Positions 53,615 through 62,915 of a DNA stretch of 64,000 nucleotides are shown here, piece by piece. The translations under genes were made by a program, and so were the position numbers. How positions within the stretch are numbered: position 1 is the first letter of the stretch; each line of letters begins with the position of its first letter. The notes under the pieces are model-generated. The model was not told the origin of the DNA, did not search any database, and saw only the letters and a list, made by a program, of their open reading frames with translations. This stretch comes from Prorocentrum cordatum (Eukaryota; Sar; Dinophyceae; Prorocentrales; Prorocentraceae). The stretch lies in NCBI GenBank assembly GCA_963575745.1, contig CAUYUJ010017818.1:52693-116692 (forward strand), given 5' to 3'.

Positions 53615-53900
53615 CTAGTGGGGACCGCTGGCATCTGGGTGTTCATCATCGATGGGGTCGTTGTCGATGTCGGCCTGCCAGTGGTCGATGGCACTGGGGT
53701 TGGAGTCAGTCACGTTGTCACCTCCTGCGGTCTGGGGATGTCCAGGTCTAGCCAGTGGTGCAGCGGGGCTGAAGCCGCCACTGCACGGCCTGGCATGAGC
53801 TGGCGAGGCAGTGGAATGACTAGTCACATCAGCGGCAGTGACGCCTTCAGCGTCGTAGGCCGCGCAGAAGGGTCGGCCTGATCTGAGGTGTGGGGCGCAC
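53615..53900 (-). pseudogene. N-terminal region of the retrotransposon, copy 1, cut by gap
   Basis: Acidic, Ser/Pro/Asp-rich sequence (DHWQADIDNDPIDDEH), including a hairpin repeat that encodes GGFSPAA. In this copy the frame is continuous with the following hydrophobic segment apart from the TAG at 53615. Confidence 0.6.
53755..53788. repeat. core hairpin repeat in N-terminal region, copy 1
   Basis: Arms GTGCAGCGG and CCACTGCAC pair at 8 of 9 positions. Encodes GGFSPAA. Copy 2 site at 62851-62879. Confidence 0.8.
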
Positions 53901-54000
53901 NNNNNNNNNNNNNNNNNNNNNNNNNNNNNNNNNNNNNNNNNNNNNNNNNNNNNNNNNNNNNNNNNNNNNNNNNNNNNNNNNNNNNNNNNNNNNNNNNNNN
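53901..54000. other. assembly gap of 100 N
   Basis: The gap joins a point equivalent to about 62996 of copy 2 to a point equivalent to 44764 of copy 1, so at least about 3.5 kb of element sequence is missing here if both copies are real. Confidence 0.98.
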
Positions 54001-54157
54001 CGGCCATGAGAGTCAAAAACTCGACCCACCTGTTTCCCTTGGGGCGGATAGCCGCCTTAAGGGCATGGTTGTAGGCAGTTTTGACGGGGCCTGATGGGGC
54101 TTGGATGTCAGTGCCCGTGGTACAGACGCTGGCAGCAAGGGAGCGGGCGTGCCGCGC

Positions 54158-56053
54158 CTAAATACGCATCGGAGATGGGAGCTTGCCAATACGCGGCAGG
54201 CGACTAGTCGCCCTGCGAACACGGGCGTCAGCGGTGGCCGTGAGGTTGAGCGCGGCTGGAGCCGGCGCTGCCTCGGCGTTGATGTAACTTCCGACGAGCT
54301 TGAAGGAGTCGACCACGCGTAAGGGCCGTTCCGCCAGGGTGAGCTGGGTAACGGCGGTGTGAAGCTCGTCAGTAAGCGCCCACCCCGCCACTTTTCCAGG
54401 ATGAATGCGTTGACCAGAAAATCGATCAAACTTGGCGGTTTCATCAAGAGATTTCTGCAACTCAGGCGCGGTGAGGGTAGTGGAGATGCTGTCGTCAACA
54501 AAAGTAGTGCTGAGTGACCGCGGCACGTAACGATGCTGTCTCTTGGTCCAGACGCACATGAGCAGCTTAATGTCGTCCTGGGACCAAGAGCTTCCCTGGA
54601 GGTGACCGTTTGTCCTGGCCAGTTCCTTAGAGTACGCACCGTTCATGCGGATGTAACGTTTGTGGCGCCTGTAGAAGTTTCTGCGGACAGTAACGATGTC
54701 TTGGGGGCACCCCGCGTGAAGCGCGAGGTTAAGGCATAAGTCCGTGATGAGATAGTCGAAACACTTCTGACGGTCCAGGGCAGCTCCAGCCAAGGGAAGG
54801 AGAAGGGCTCTGGCGTGTTCGATGCGAAGGGCGAGAGAGGTGCTGACGTCCCCAATGGTAGCTTTGGGGACAGCGCCAAAACTCGTGGCGTGGGTCCATC
54901 CTTTCCGCCAGTCCGTGAGGCTGCGGTAAGCTGGTGCTTCCCACGCGTACATCCAAACGGAAAGCACCGAGAGAAGTCGTTGGTACGTTGGGAGTTCGCC
55001 TCGGCCTTTTCGGAGGCACGGGTTTGGGACGTGGAGGAGGGGTTCTGGGATGGTGCCAGTGCGTTGCATAGCTCGTAGAACGCTGGCGAAGAAGCGAAGA
55101 ATGTCGTCGGGAAGCTCCTTTGCCTCCTTAGTAGTCCAACCGTCCAGACCCCCCGCGCGTCTCGGTGAACGGGTGCGAATGAAGTGGATGAGATGGTCGT
55201 CGGTGAGGTGGAAAGGGGTAGCTGGTGATGGCGTAGGCAGCTCCTGTCGGTACTCGTCGTAGAAGTCGGCCCACGTCGGCATGGCTTCGGCATCATGTCC
55301 CGCACGTGCGCGGTACCTGCCCAAGATGGGCTCCCAGGTGTCGACCATGAGCTTCAGCATGTCCTTGATGTTGGCCACAATGGCGTTGGCAGGGAGGATG
55401 TCGGGGACTTGCGCAGGTGGTGGTTCACGGGTGTGGTCTTCGTCGCTGTCCGTGTCGGGCGAACTACCGTCGCCGGGGCTGAAGCCGCCAGCTTCGGTGT
55501 CAGCGTCGCTGTCGTCCGTGCAAGCTTCGTCAGGTTTGAAGGCGTTGGTGTCGCAGTGGAGTTGCGTATCGTCAGGAGTGGTAGGCGTGCGGAGATACGC
55601 CGTGGGCGAGCTATCAGCTGCTCGTGCGTATATGGCCGCCTTTCGCCCGCTTGGCTCACGGACGCCCTCGGCCCATATCCTGATGCGTTCCGCCTTGGCA
55701 CGGTTCGCGCGTCGCGCCAGCTCTAAGTCGAGATGTTGGATCAAATCGTCAAGGTGCTCCCCGTGCGGCACTGGCTCGTCTGGGGCCCAGGCCTCGGGGA
55801 ATTCCAGGAGAACCGTGGGGCGCAGCTTGTGGCATAAGAGGCGGGCCGCGGCCCACGTGCAGTCGATGCGCTGCGCGAGGTACGGCGGGATAGCACGGCA
55901 ATCAAGATGGTGGTGCTGTCCGATGAAACGGAGCTCGCAGAGTTGCCGGTGGAGCTTGCGCAGTCGGTTCATGTGAATCGTGGAAGCTCCGTAGGTGGGG
56001 AACGCGCGGGGGACAACCGGTCGATCCTCGAACGTAGGCGTGAGCCCGTGCAT
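54158..56053 (-). pseudogene. reverse transcriptase region, copy 2
   Basis: This frame contains the linker plus RT motifs A (RQKCFDYLITD), B (NGHLQGSSWS) and C (TTFVDDS), as in copy 1. The sequence is intact across the point where copy 1 has its 46451 stop. It is cut by a TAG at 54158, where copy 1 has Lys. The zinc-knuckle end and RNase H of this copy fall in the gap. Confidence 0.85.
55467..55500. repeat. core hairpin repeat, copy 2 equivalent of 46230
   Basis: Same core and arms as in copy 1, so the insertion predates the split of the two copies. Confidence 0.75.
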
Positions 56054-56964
56054 GGTGGGGGCTTCTTTTTTGGTTGGTGGGGCGGTGGAGGTGGCAGATC
56101 GCGTAGACGGGTGAGATGGTACTCATGACTGGCCTCGTTAGCCAGGGTGAACATGCGCTCCACGTCGTCTCGTGCGTCGGCCTGCTCCATGCGGTCCTGG
56201 TACCGCCCAGCGATGAGGGTCCCAAGTGCGTGCAGCTCGTGCCCCTCATGGACTCCATCGTCGGGCGGGTAGGGCGTAGGGGCAAGAAGACGTCGGGCCG
56301 TATGGTCGAGGCGACTGAGGTCAAGCGTGACCTGCAGGCCAACGTGAGACTTCGCAGGCAAGTCGCGAAGGTAGCAGAAGTCAGTGACAAGGGATCGCGC
56401 CGCCTGGTTGGCAATGATGTAATCGATGCGCGAAGTGCGGGGGCACTTGGTGACGCGGTCCCAATCAGGGATATTGCCATAGGTGTGCATGGTGTGGTCT
56501 GGTGTGCCCTCAGCAACGTTGGACCATCCGTGCTGCAACATGTGCAGAAGGTGTGGATTGTCGTCAATGTTCGTGTTGGCGACCATGCAGATGAAGTAGG
56601 GGGCTGAGCCGACCCTAGCGGCGGCACAGTCAGCGAGCCGAAAGAGAGCTGTGCTGTCTCCTCCAGCAATCCCGTAAAGGCTCGCTATGTAGATCCCCGC
56701 GGGCCCATGGTTTTTTCGTCGCCGCCTACGGCGGTGTTGAGTGCAGAGTGGGAGAAAGACCTCATGCCATCTTTTCTTGGCCTTGAGGGCAGCGATACAG
56801 GGCGCATTGTCGTCGACAGTGGTGTCGACGATGGCATCCTTAGAGAGAATGGCGACCCCTCCCGAGGCGCCAGTGTTGCCCACAACGGTGTGATCAGTGC
56901 CGCCGTGGGCAGCTCTGCGCTGGGCTCGCGCCAGATCAAGGTCAGGCCCAAGACTGGCGTGGTA
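56054..56964 (-). pseudogene. APE endonuclease, main part, copy 2
   Basis: This frame holds SLYGI, an MVANTN motif (the catalytic-pair Asp of copy 1's MDANTN is Val here), SRIDYI and KSHVGLQ. It is cut upstream by a TGA at 56965 (Gly in copy 1) and downstream by a 1-bp loss near 56059. The Asp-to-Val change alone would be expected to inactivate the nuclease. Confidence 0.75.
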
Positions 56965-57468
56965 TCAACCGTGGAGAGGATTGGCGGCGCTGGTAGCGAT
57001 GGCTTGCCTAGTCGGCTTGGCATGTCGGGTCTCCTGCAGTGCTATGACAGCGGCGTTGTGGTCGACACCAAGGGCGGTGATGGTTGGCCTGTTCGCTGAG
57101 AGACTGGTGATGTTAAGGCTGACGAGGTGTATGGAGCGACCTGGCCCGTCTCCATCGGTGGAACTGGGGTTTGCGCGCCCCGCACGGTGAAGGTCAGCTT
57201 GACCCTCGCCCCAGTAGGAGGCTTGGCCACAGTAGGAGATCATGGCGTTACTATGGGCTAGCTTGATCGGGGCTGAAGCCGCCGTCAGGCCAACCATATA
57301 GGAGGGACACGGTCGGCACTGCGCCAGGGGGGGTTCATAAATTTTAGTAAAAATGTCACGAAAATTCCTCCTCACTCCTGTACTATAGGGGACGAGGGGA
57401 GGAGAAGTGAGACGGCAGCAGTGGGAGAGGGAGGCGACTCCTCGATCCATCCTGCCGAACACAAAGAC
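56965..57468 (-). pseudogene. APE endonuclease, N-terminal part, copy 2
   Basis: This frame contains SLNITSLS and ALQETR and ends at a TGA. Its upstream join is broken by an extra A in an A run near 57470. Confidence 0.75.
57262..57291. repeat. core hairpin repeat, copy 2 equivalent of 48026
   Basis: Identical core and arms to the copy 1 site. Confidence 0.7.
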
Positions 57469-58486
57469 AAAAAACGAGACAGCGGCGGCGGCCAGGCGCG
57501 GCGGCGGCACAACGCACGCGCATGTACTGCGCACGCGCCACCGCTGGTCCCTCCTGCGGTGACACGCCCGCCCCGTCAGTGTCTTGATGAGCAGCATCTG
57601 GTGGAACGGCTCCAGCAGCACGATCGGAGGCCTGACGCTTGGCCTCGTCCATGCCCGCTGCCGTGAGGCCCACGTTGCGGACAGGGCTGATTCCCCGCGG
57701 GGCCACAGCTGCCGCGGCAGCAGCCGAGGTGGCGGGGGCACCGCCCCGACTCTGAGGTGAGAGCGGTGAGCCCCCGCCAAAACCCGCCACAAGGTTCTTG
57801 ACACGGTACTTGTTCTTGAACGGGTCGAAGGTTGGCGCCTCGTCGATGGGGACGATCACGCGGGTGGCCAGCTGCGGCTCGTGGTCCGTGGACGGCGTCG
57901 GCTCGAGGTCGACCTGGCTAGGGTCGATGACGCTGGCTCCGAAGCGTGGCACCACTTCGGGGGGTCGGGCATCGGCCTGAGTCTCGCGAGGCGGCGAGAT
58001 CGTGGAGCTCCCTGGGGCCTTGCGTGAACTGTGGCGGCTGCAGGTCCTGCTGCGCGGGACGCGCCCGCCCGCGTGGCGGTCGCGTGGCGAGGTCGCCTGG
58101 GCATTAGCGCGCTCGGAATCCGCCCTGCTCGGGGATCGGATCGGCGCCGCGCAGGGTGATGGGCTGGGCTGGCGAGAGGCGCTTGTGCCGCCTTCCGCCG
58201 TGGCTGTGGCCTGGTCGGGGTCGGCCGCGTCTGGGCGGGGGCTGACGTGGTGGGCGCTTCCCTCGCTGTGCCTCGGGGAGGCGCTGCGATGCGCCTGGCT
58301 GCGCGTGAGGACGAGCGGGGTGAGCGGCTGCCTCTCCCGCACAGGTGGGGCAGGTTTGGCCTGGGCAGGGCGCAGTGCTGCAGCTACGTTTGGCGGGGGC
58401 GTGTGCTGGCGCGGTTGCCAAGCGCGCACGTTCGCATCGCGCCATCCTTCGGGGCGCCCAGCCCTGCCACGGTTTGTTGCAGCCCC
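57469..58486 (-). pseudogene. disordered linker region, copy 2
   Basis: Pro/Ser/Ala/Arg-rich sequence equivalent to 48230-49250 of copy 1. It is bounded by single-base changes at both ends; the upstream one lies in the arm of a hairpin repeat at 58480-58512. Confidence 0.65.
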
Positions 58487-58510
58487 TGGGCTGAAGCCGC
58501 AGGGGTTATC
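58480..58510. repeat. core hairpin repeat, copy 2 equivalent of 49243
   Basis: The arm has AGCCCCTG where copy 1 has AGCCCCCTG. The lost base lies in the hairpin and breaks the reading frame. Confidence 0.8.
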
Positions 58511-60261
58511 ACTGCAGGCTGGTTGCTGGAGGGGCCCTCATGTCGGCCTGAGTACAGGCCCCAGGCGCGCGTGGACCCTGGCATTGGTGAGGTGGCCCTT
58601 AGGGCATGTAGGGGTGCACGCGAGTAGCCGATGGCCGCTGGGTGAACCCTGGCGTTGGGGGCTTGGCCGTAGCTGGAGGCGGCTGCTCCAGCAGCCGCAG
58701 GCATGGCACCTATGGGACCACGGTGGTAGGCGGCAACCCCGTCGTAGGCCGTGTTACCGCCTGTCGGGACTCGCGCAGGTGAGCGGTAGCGTGGTGTGCC
58801 CTGCTGTCGTGCATCACGTTGGTCCCGCTGCTGGATGCGCTGCTGGTGCTGTTGGTGGCGCTGCCAGTCGGCTCTCGAGAGGGGACGGGTGTCGGGGTGG
58901 ATGGTGGGCACGTCGGGCCGCTGCCAGCCCCGATAGACGTGCTCGAAGGCGTGGTCAGGGTAGGTCCCCCCTACGGGTGAGTATCGTCGCACATGCTCCG
59001 TGTAGTCGATGTTCTGCGGCTCTGAGATCGCCGTAATGTTGATGGCCCGCTGGTGCGCTGGTCCATAGAGGCAGAAACTACCACGGTTGCTGCGGTCGTG
59101 GCTTAGCTCAGCTTCGGTCGTGGCACGGCTCACCATGGCGTCACAGAGTCGCATATCGTAGTCGAGAGCTTGAGGCCCAGGACCACCCTCGGTGTCCCAG
59201 TACAGTACCACATCTCGCCAGCGGGTGCGGGTCATGTGGGTGCGCTCGGCGATCAACTCGCAGACGTTCCTGACCGTGACACGATCCCTGTACATGTTGG
59301 TAATGGCTAGGGAGAAGGGTCGGCGGACCGTCTTGTTGAAGGTGAGTTCCTCCTTGAGGGCCTGATGGGGGCTGAAGAGCACATAGCCTTCCCTCCAAAG
59401 CGGTTGGTCGGGGGAAGGTTCTTCGGGCATCCCCGTTCCTGTGAATCCAGGTGGCCGCGTTGTGCCGTCAGGCAATCCCTGCCTGGGGACGCGCCGCGGC
59501 TGTGGTGGGAGATACCATTGGCCCTGGTAGCCTACTTGCCCTGGTTGTGGAGGTTCTCCCCCGGGGCCTGAAGGCGCTCGGGGGGGGTTCCTTGAGGTCG
59601 TGGAGGGCTGGCGCGTTGCCGAATTGGCGGGCAAGGATGTGCGGCGGCATCCCTGTGGCACGGACGTCGAGCTGGTTGTGTGGCCTTGGGGGGTGGGGAC
59701 ACCTGCTGGACAGGCAGCATGTGTCGGAGTCCCTCTTATTGGTGCTGTATGCACACGTCCAACTGTTGCACGAGTAGTACGTGGACCAGTCCATAAGTGT
59801 ACGCAGTCCGCTGCGGCCGCAGTCTGGGCACGTTGGTTGGCCCGAGGTGCCAAGCTGTGTGTTGCGGCGAGCCGCGCAATATTGGCAGCATTGGAATCGA
59901 CACTGTAGGCAAGACCAGCGTCCTGGTAAGGGCGGTAGCGCATGCTCGTTTGTGCCTGGGTCGCCTGGGTGGGGTCTCGGGCGATCCCACAAGGGCCAGA
60001 CGTCAGCAAACAGGATTGGCCTGTAGTGCGGACTACCTCGGCGGGGAGGCGTGCGTCCTCGGCATGGCACCTGATCCACTGGGGCCCCATATCCGCTGGT
60101 ACCATGACGGTGCGCCAGGAGTCGTCCCCCTTAACGTGGGCTTGGGTCGGTGCCCAGAGCTTAGTAGTGGTGTCGCCGTGATCATGATGGAGGATGACCC
60201 AGCCGTCACGCCCGTCCACCGTAGGGTCAATGACGCGGTAGCCATGACTGTCGTCCCCCAC
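58487..60261 (-). pseudogene. cysteine-rich region and linker, copy 2
   Basis: Equivalent to copy 1 positions 49250-51020, but without the stops at 50147 and about 50019, so the zinc-binding-like region runs on into the linker (VLFSPHQALKEELTFNKT and CELIAERTH are intact here). The 5' join is broken near 60242. Confidence 0.65.
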
Positions 60262-62677
60262 GGTAAGTAGGCGCCATCGTGGTGATCACCAGGGTCGAGC
60301 CAGACCTCGATGCCAGGGGCGTTGACACGGGACCGCACATCACGCACGTGGTAGGTAGGACGTGGTAGGCAGTCGGCTCCTCCTCCGTCACAATGTGCTC
60401 CCACGTCTCGATGCCGCTGTTGTCGGAGGTGGAGTTCCCGTCGCTCTGTCGTGACGAGCGAGAGGCAGATCGTCGCGCACGGGCGCGGCCTCGGGCGAGG
60501 GCGGCGGCCGCGCTGATGAGGGATGGCGTACGGCGTTCGTCGACTCCAGATGACGTCGATGAGGGGTCTGGACTGTGGGCTAAGGCCGTGCGTGACTTGT
60601 GCGTGCGTGGTGGGTCCGACGCGGCCCCAGGGCTGGAGCCGCTGGGGCGCGACCCGTGTGCGTCAGGGTGCCCCCGCACGGGGACAGCTTGCAAGCCCGT
60701 GTACACCAGGTCGATGAGTGGTTTCGGGTCCAGCTGTAGTATGTGGAGCGAGACGCGTGGTCGAGGCTGATTAGGGTCGTCCCTGGTGGCTGCTTCCGTG
60801 TCGTAGTGCTGTTTGGCCCATGCTCGCGCCGCTTCTGGCGAGTATAGCGCCTGCGGTGGTGGCCATGCTGCCGCGATGGTTGATCTGCGCCTGGTGCTAG
60901 CTTCCTGGTCGTGAGCTTCAGCCGCCTCGCGGAGATCTGGATGATCGTAGCCAGCAATGTGGAGGGCGTGCGCGCAGTCACCCATGCCATAGGCGTGTGG
61001 AAGGGCACGGCACCTGGAGGCAGCTTCTGTGGGGGCACACCAGTCCATGCGGATGAGGAGGCTCAGGACCCGAGGGTAAATGAGGCGCGCTCCGTGGGCC
61101 TCCCCTTTCACGTAGTTGTGCCTGTTTTCCCCGCGCGGTGGTTGGGTGGCTTCGCACATCCAGAGTGCGATGGGTCCCCACGCGAGGGTGTCGTCTTCGA
61201 GACTGTTGGGCGGGTGGGGCGGTATCGCGTACCACGCGGCCAGCGAAGGGTGCACGCTCACGTACGTGCGGCCAACGTTGGTGCCAGTTCGACCCTTCGT
61301 TTCACGGCGGGGGCCCGGCAAGAGGTGCCCTCCACAGGCAGCAAGACGGGCCGCAAGGTCGCCGCGGGTCCCATGCCAGAAAACAGTGGGCGCGTCGGTG
61401 GTGGGTTGACGGAGGTCCCACGTGAGGTATGGGAAAAATGTCTCGCCCGAGTTGCCGCCCGAGTCTTCCAGCACCCAAGTGAGGCGGTTCGGTGGCCTCT
61501 GCATGATGTCCGTCCACGGCCCCAGCACTTGGAGTGTTGGATCGTGCGTGAATCGAGGGTGGTCGTGGAGTCGTAGAGCGTCTTTGATGTCCTCAGTGGA
61601 CACGCCACTGTTCCCTAGCGCGAAGCCGTTTTGGTACAGGGCGTTAAGTATGCTCTTCGGCGGCTCGGGGACCGCTGGGTCACGCTGGATGGTGTTGCGT
61701 GAGTTGCGTGTCGGTGGCTTGAGGGCAGTGTAAGGCGTACCAGGGCCTGAAGGCGCCTGGGGCCTGTCAGGCGATGCATAGCGTGCTCGCCGTCGTGGTG
61801 GTTGGGTGTCCGCGTCGGGGGAGGAACCACGAGCGTCAGCATGTCGGAAGATGGACCACGGGCTGCCAGGGGTGCGTTCTCTCGTTTCCCTTGGCTCGGT
61901 GTCGCTACCGTGTGCTGTGGCATCCTCGTTGGTCGGTAGGTTACCGAATGTCGTGCCGTTCTTGGAGCCGTCTCGTGGCGTCGGGCTGGTCGATCTTGGT
62001 GTGACAGACGAGGCTCGCGATACGGCGGCTGTGACTTCAGCGATGGCGGCGGTGGTGGCGATGGTGGCGTCGGCGACTGCGGCGGCAACAGCTGCGGCGT
62101 AGTGTTTCTGTAGCAGCGGATGTCGGAGAGCGTGCACCTGCAGGTCGTCGTGTTCGTCGGCGAGCGTGCACGGCATTTTGTGTGTGGCCTCGTCCTTCGG
62201 CTTCCTGCTCGGTTGGCAACAGCGGAGGCACCAGTGGGCAGTGGATGAGTCCAGGGCCCGCGCACATATGCGGGCGCCTACGTGTCCGACAGCTCCCTGG
62301 GCAAGGAGTTTGGCACCGACGAGTAGAAGTCCACACACAACTCCACCCGTGGCTATGGCCCCTAGCTTGCCGCTGGCCCATTTAAGGACGCCCCCGAAGC
62401 CGCTCCCGACTGCAGTGGCTCCACCCGAGACACCATTTCTGAGTTTGTCGCTGGTCCATTTGAGAGTGGCCCTTAATGTGGACGTGACATAGTATGTCGT
62501 TTTGCGTCGGAATATAGTGGACGCCGATGGGCCTGGTGCGGTCGCTTGGCGTCGTCGTCGTTGTCGGTAGCTGGGGTCTCGGCTCGGGGTCGGCAAGTAT
62601 CCATCGATCTGGTCCTTGTACGGCATTGCTATCGCGATGGCGTACGTGGCCACAGGAGGCAGATGAGGCAGCCACAA
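60262..62677 (-). pseudogene. ADP-ribosyltransferase-like domain region, copy 2 (longest intact version)
   Basis: The frame is open for more than 800 codons. Around residues 430-515 it reads VFWHGTRGDLAARLAACGGHL, GRTYVSVHPSLAAWYA and IALWMCEATQ. This order matches PARP-type ADP-ribosyltransferases: His in HGT, Tyr about 50 residues later in a helix after a YVS strand, and Glu in a late strand. Such enzymes move ADP-ribose from NAD to protein or nucleic acid. Upstream are an apolar Gly-rich stretch and an Ala-rich helix (YAAAVAAAVADATIATTAAI). Downstream is an Arg/Ser-rich linker. The ART assignment is by pattern only; alternatives are another NAD-fold domain or chance likeness. Confidence 0.5.
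60619..60651. repeat. core hairpin repeat, copy 2 equivalent of 51527
   Basis: Core GGCTGGAGCCG at 60631-60641 with CCCCAG/CTGGGG arms. Encodes SGSSPGAA. Confidence 0.8.
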
Positions 62678-62850
62678 TGTCGTGATGCCGCTGAGCTGTG
62701 CTGGGGCTCGTGGGGACCGCTGGCATCTGGGTGTTCATCATCGATGGGGTCGTTGTCGATGTCGGCCTGCCAGTGGTCGATGGCACTGGGGTTGGAGTCA
62801 GTCACATTGTCACCTCCTGCGGTCTGGGGATGTCCAGGTCTAGCCAGTGG

Positions 62851-62879
62851 TGCAGCGGGGCTGAAGCCGCCACTGCACG
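62851..62879. repeat. core hairpin repeat, copy 2 equivalent of 53755
   Basis: GTGCAGCGG and CCACTGCAC arms, as in copy 1. Confidence 0.8.
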
Positions 62880-62915
62880 GACTGGCATGGGCTGGCGAAG
62901 CAGTGGAATGGCTAG

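Larger units (their letters stand above)
42180..53900 (-). mobile_element. giant non-LTR retrotransposon, copy 1 (5' end lost in gap)
   Basis: This copy reads right to left. 44764-53900 corresponds almost base for base to 54001-62996 of copy 2 (offset 9237-9238 below the 146-bp insertion at 51361 and 9092 above it). It is the only copy with the 3' part (RNase H and C-terminal region). Damage compared with copy 2 includes stops at 53615, 50147, about 50019 and 46451 and 1-bp losses near 52030 and 51163. Stop 43976 and the 1-bp loss near 43735 have no partner for comparison. Confidence 0.85.
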
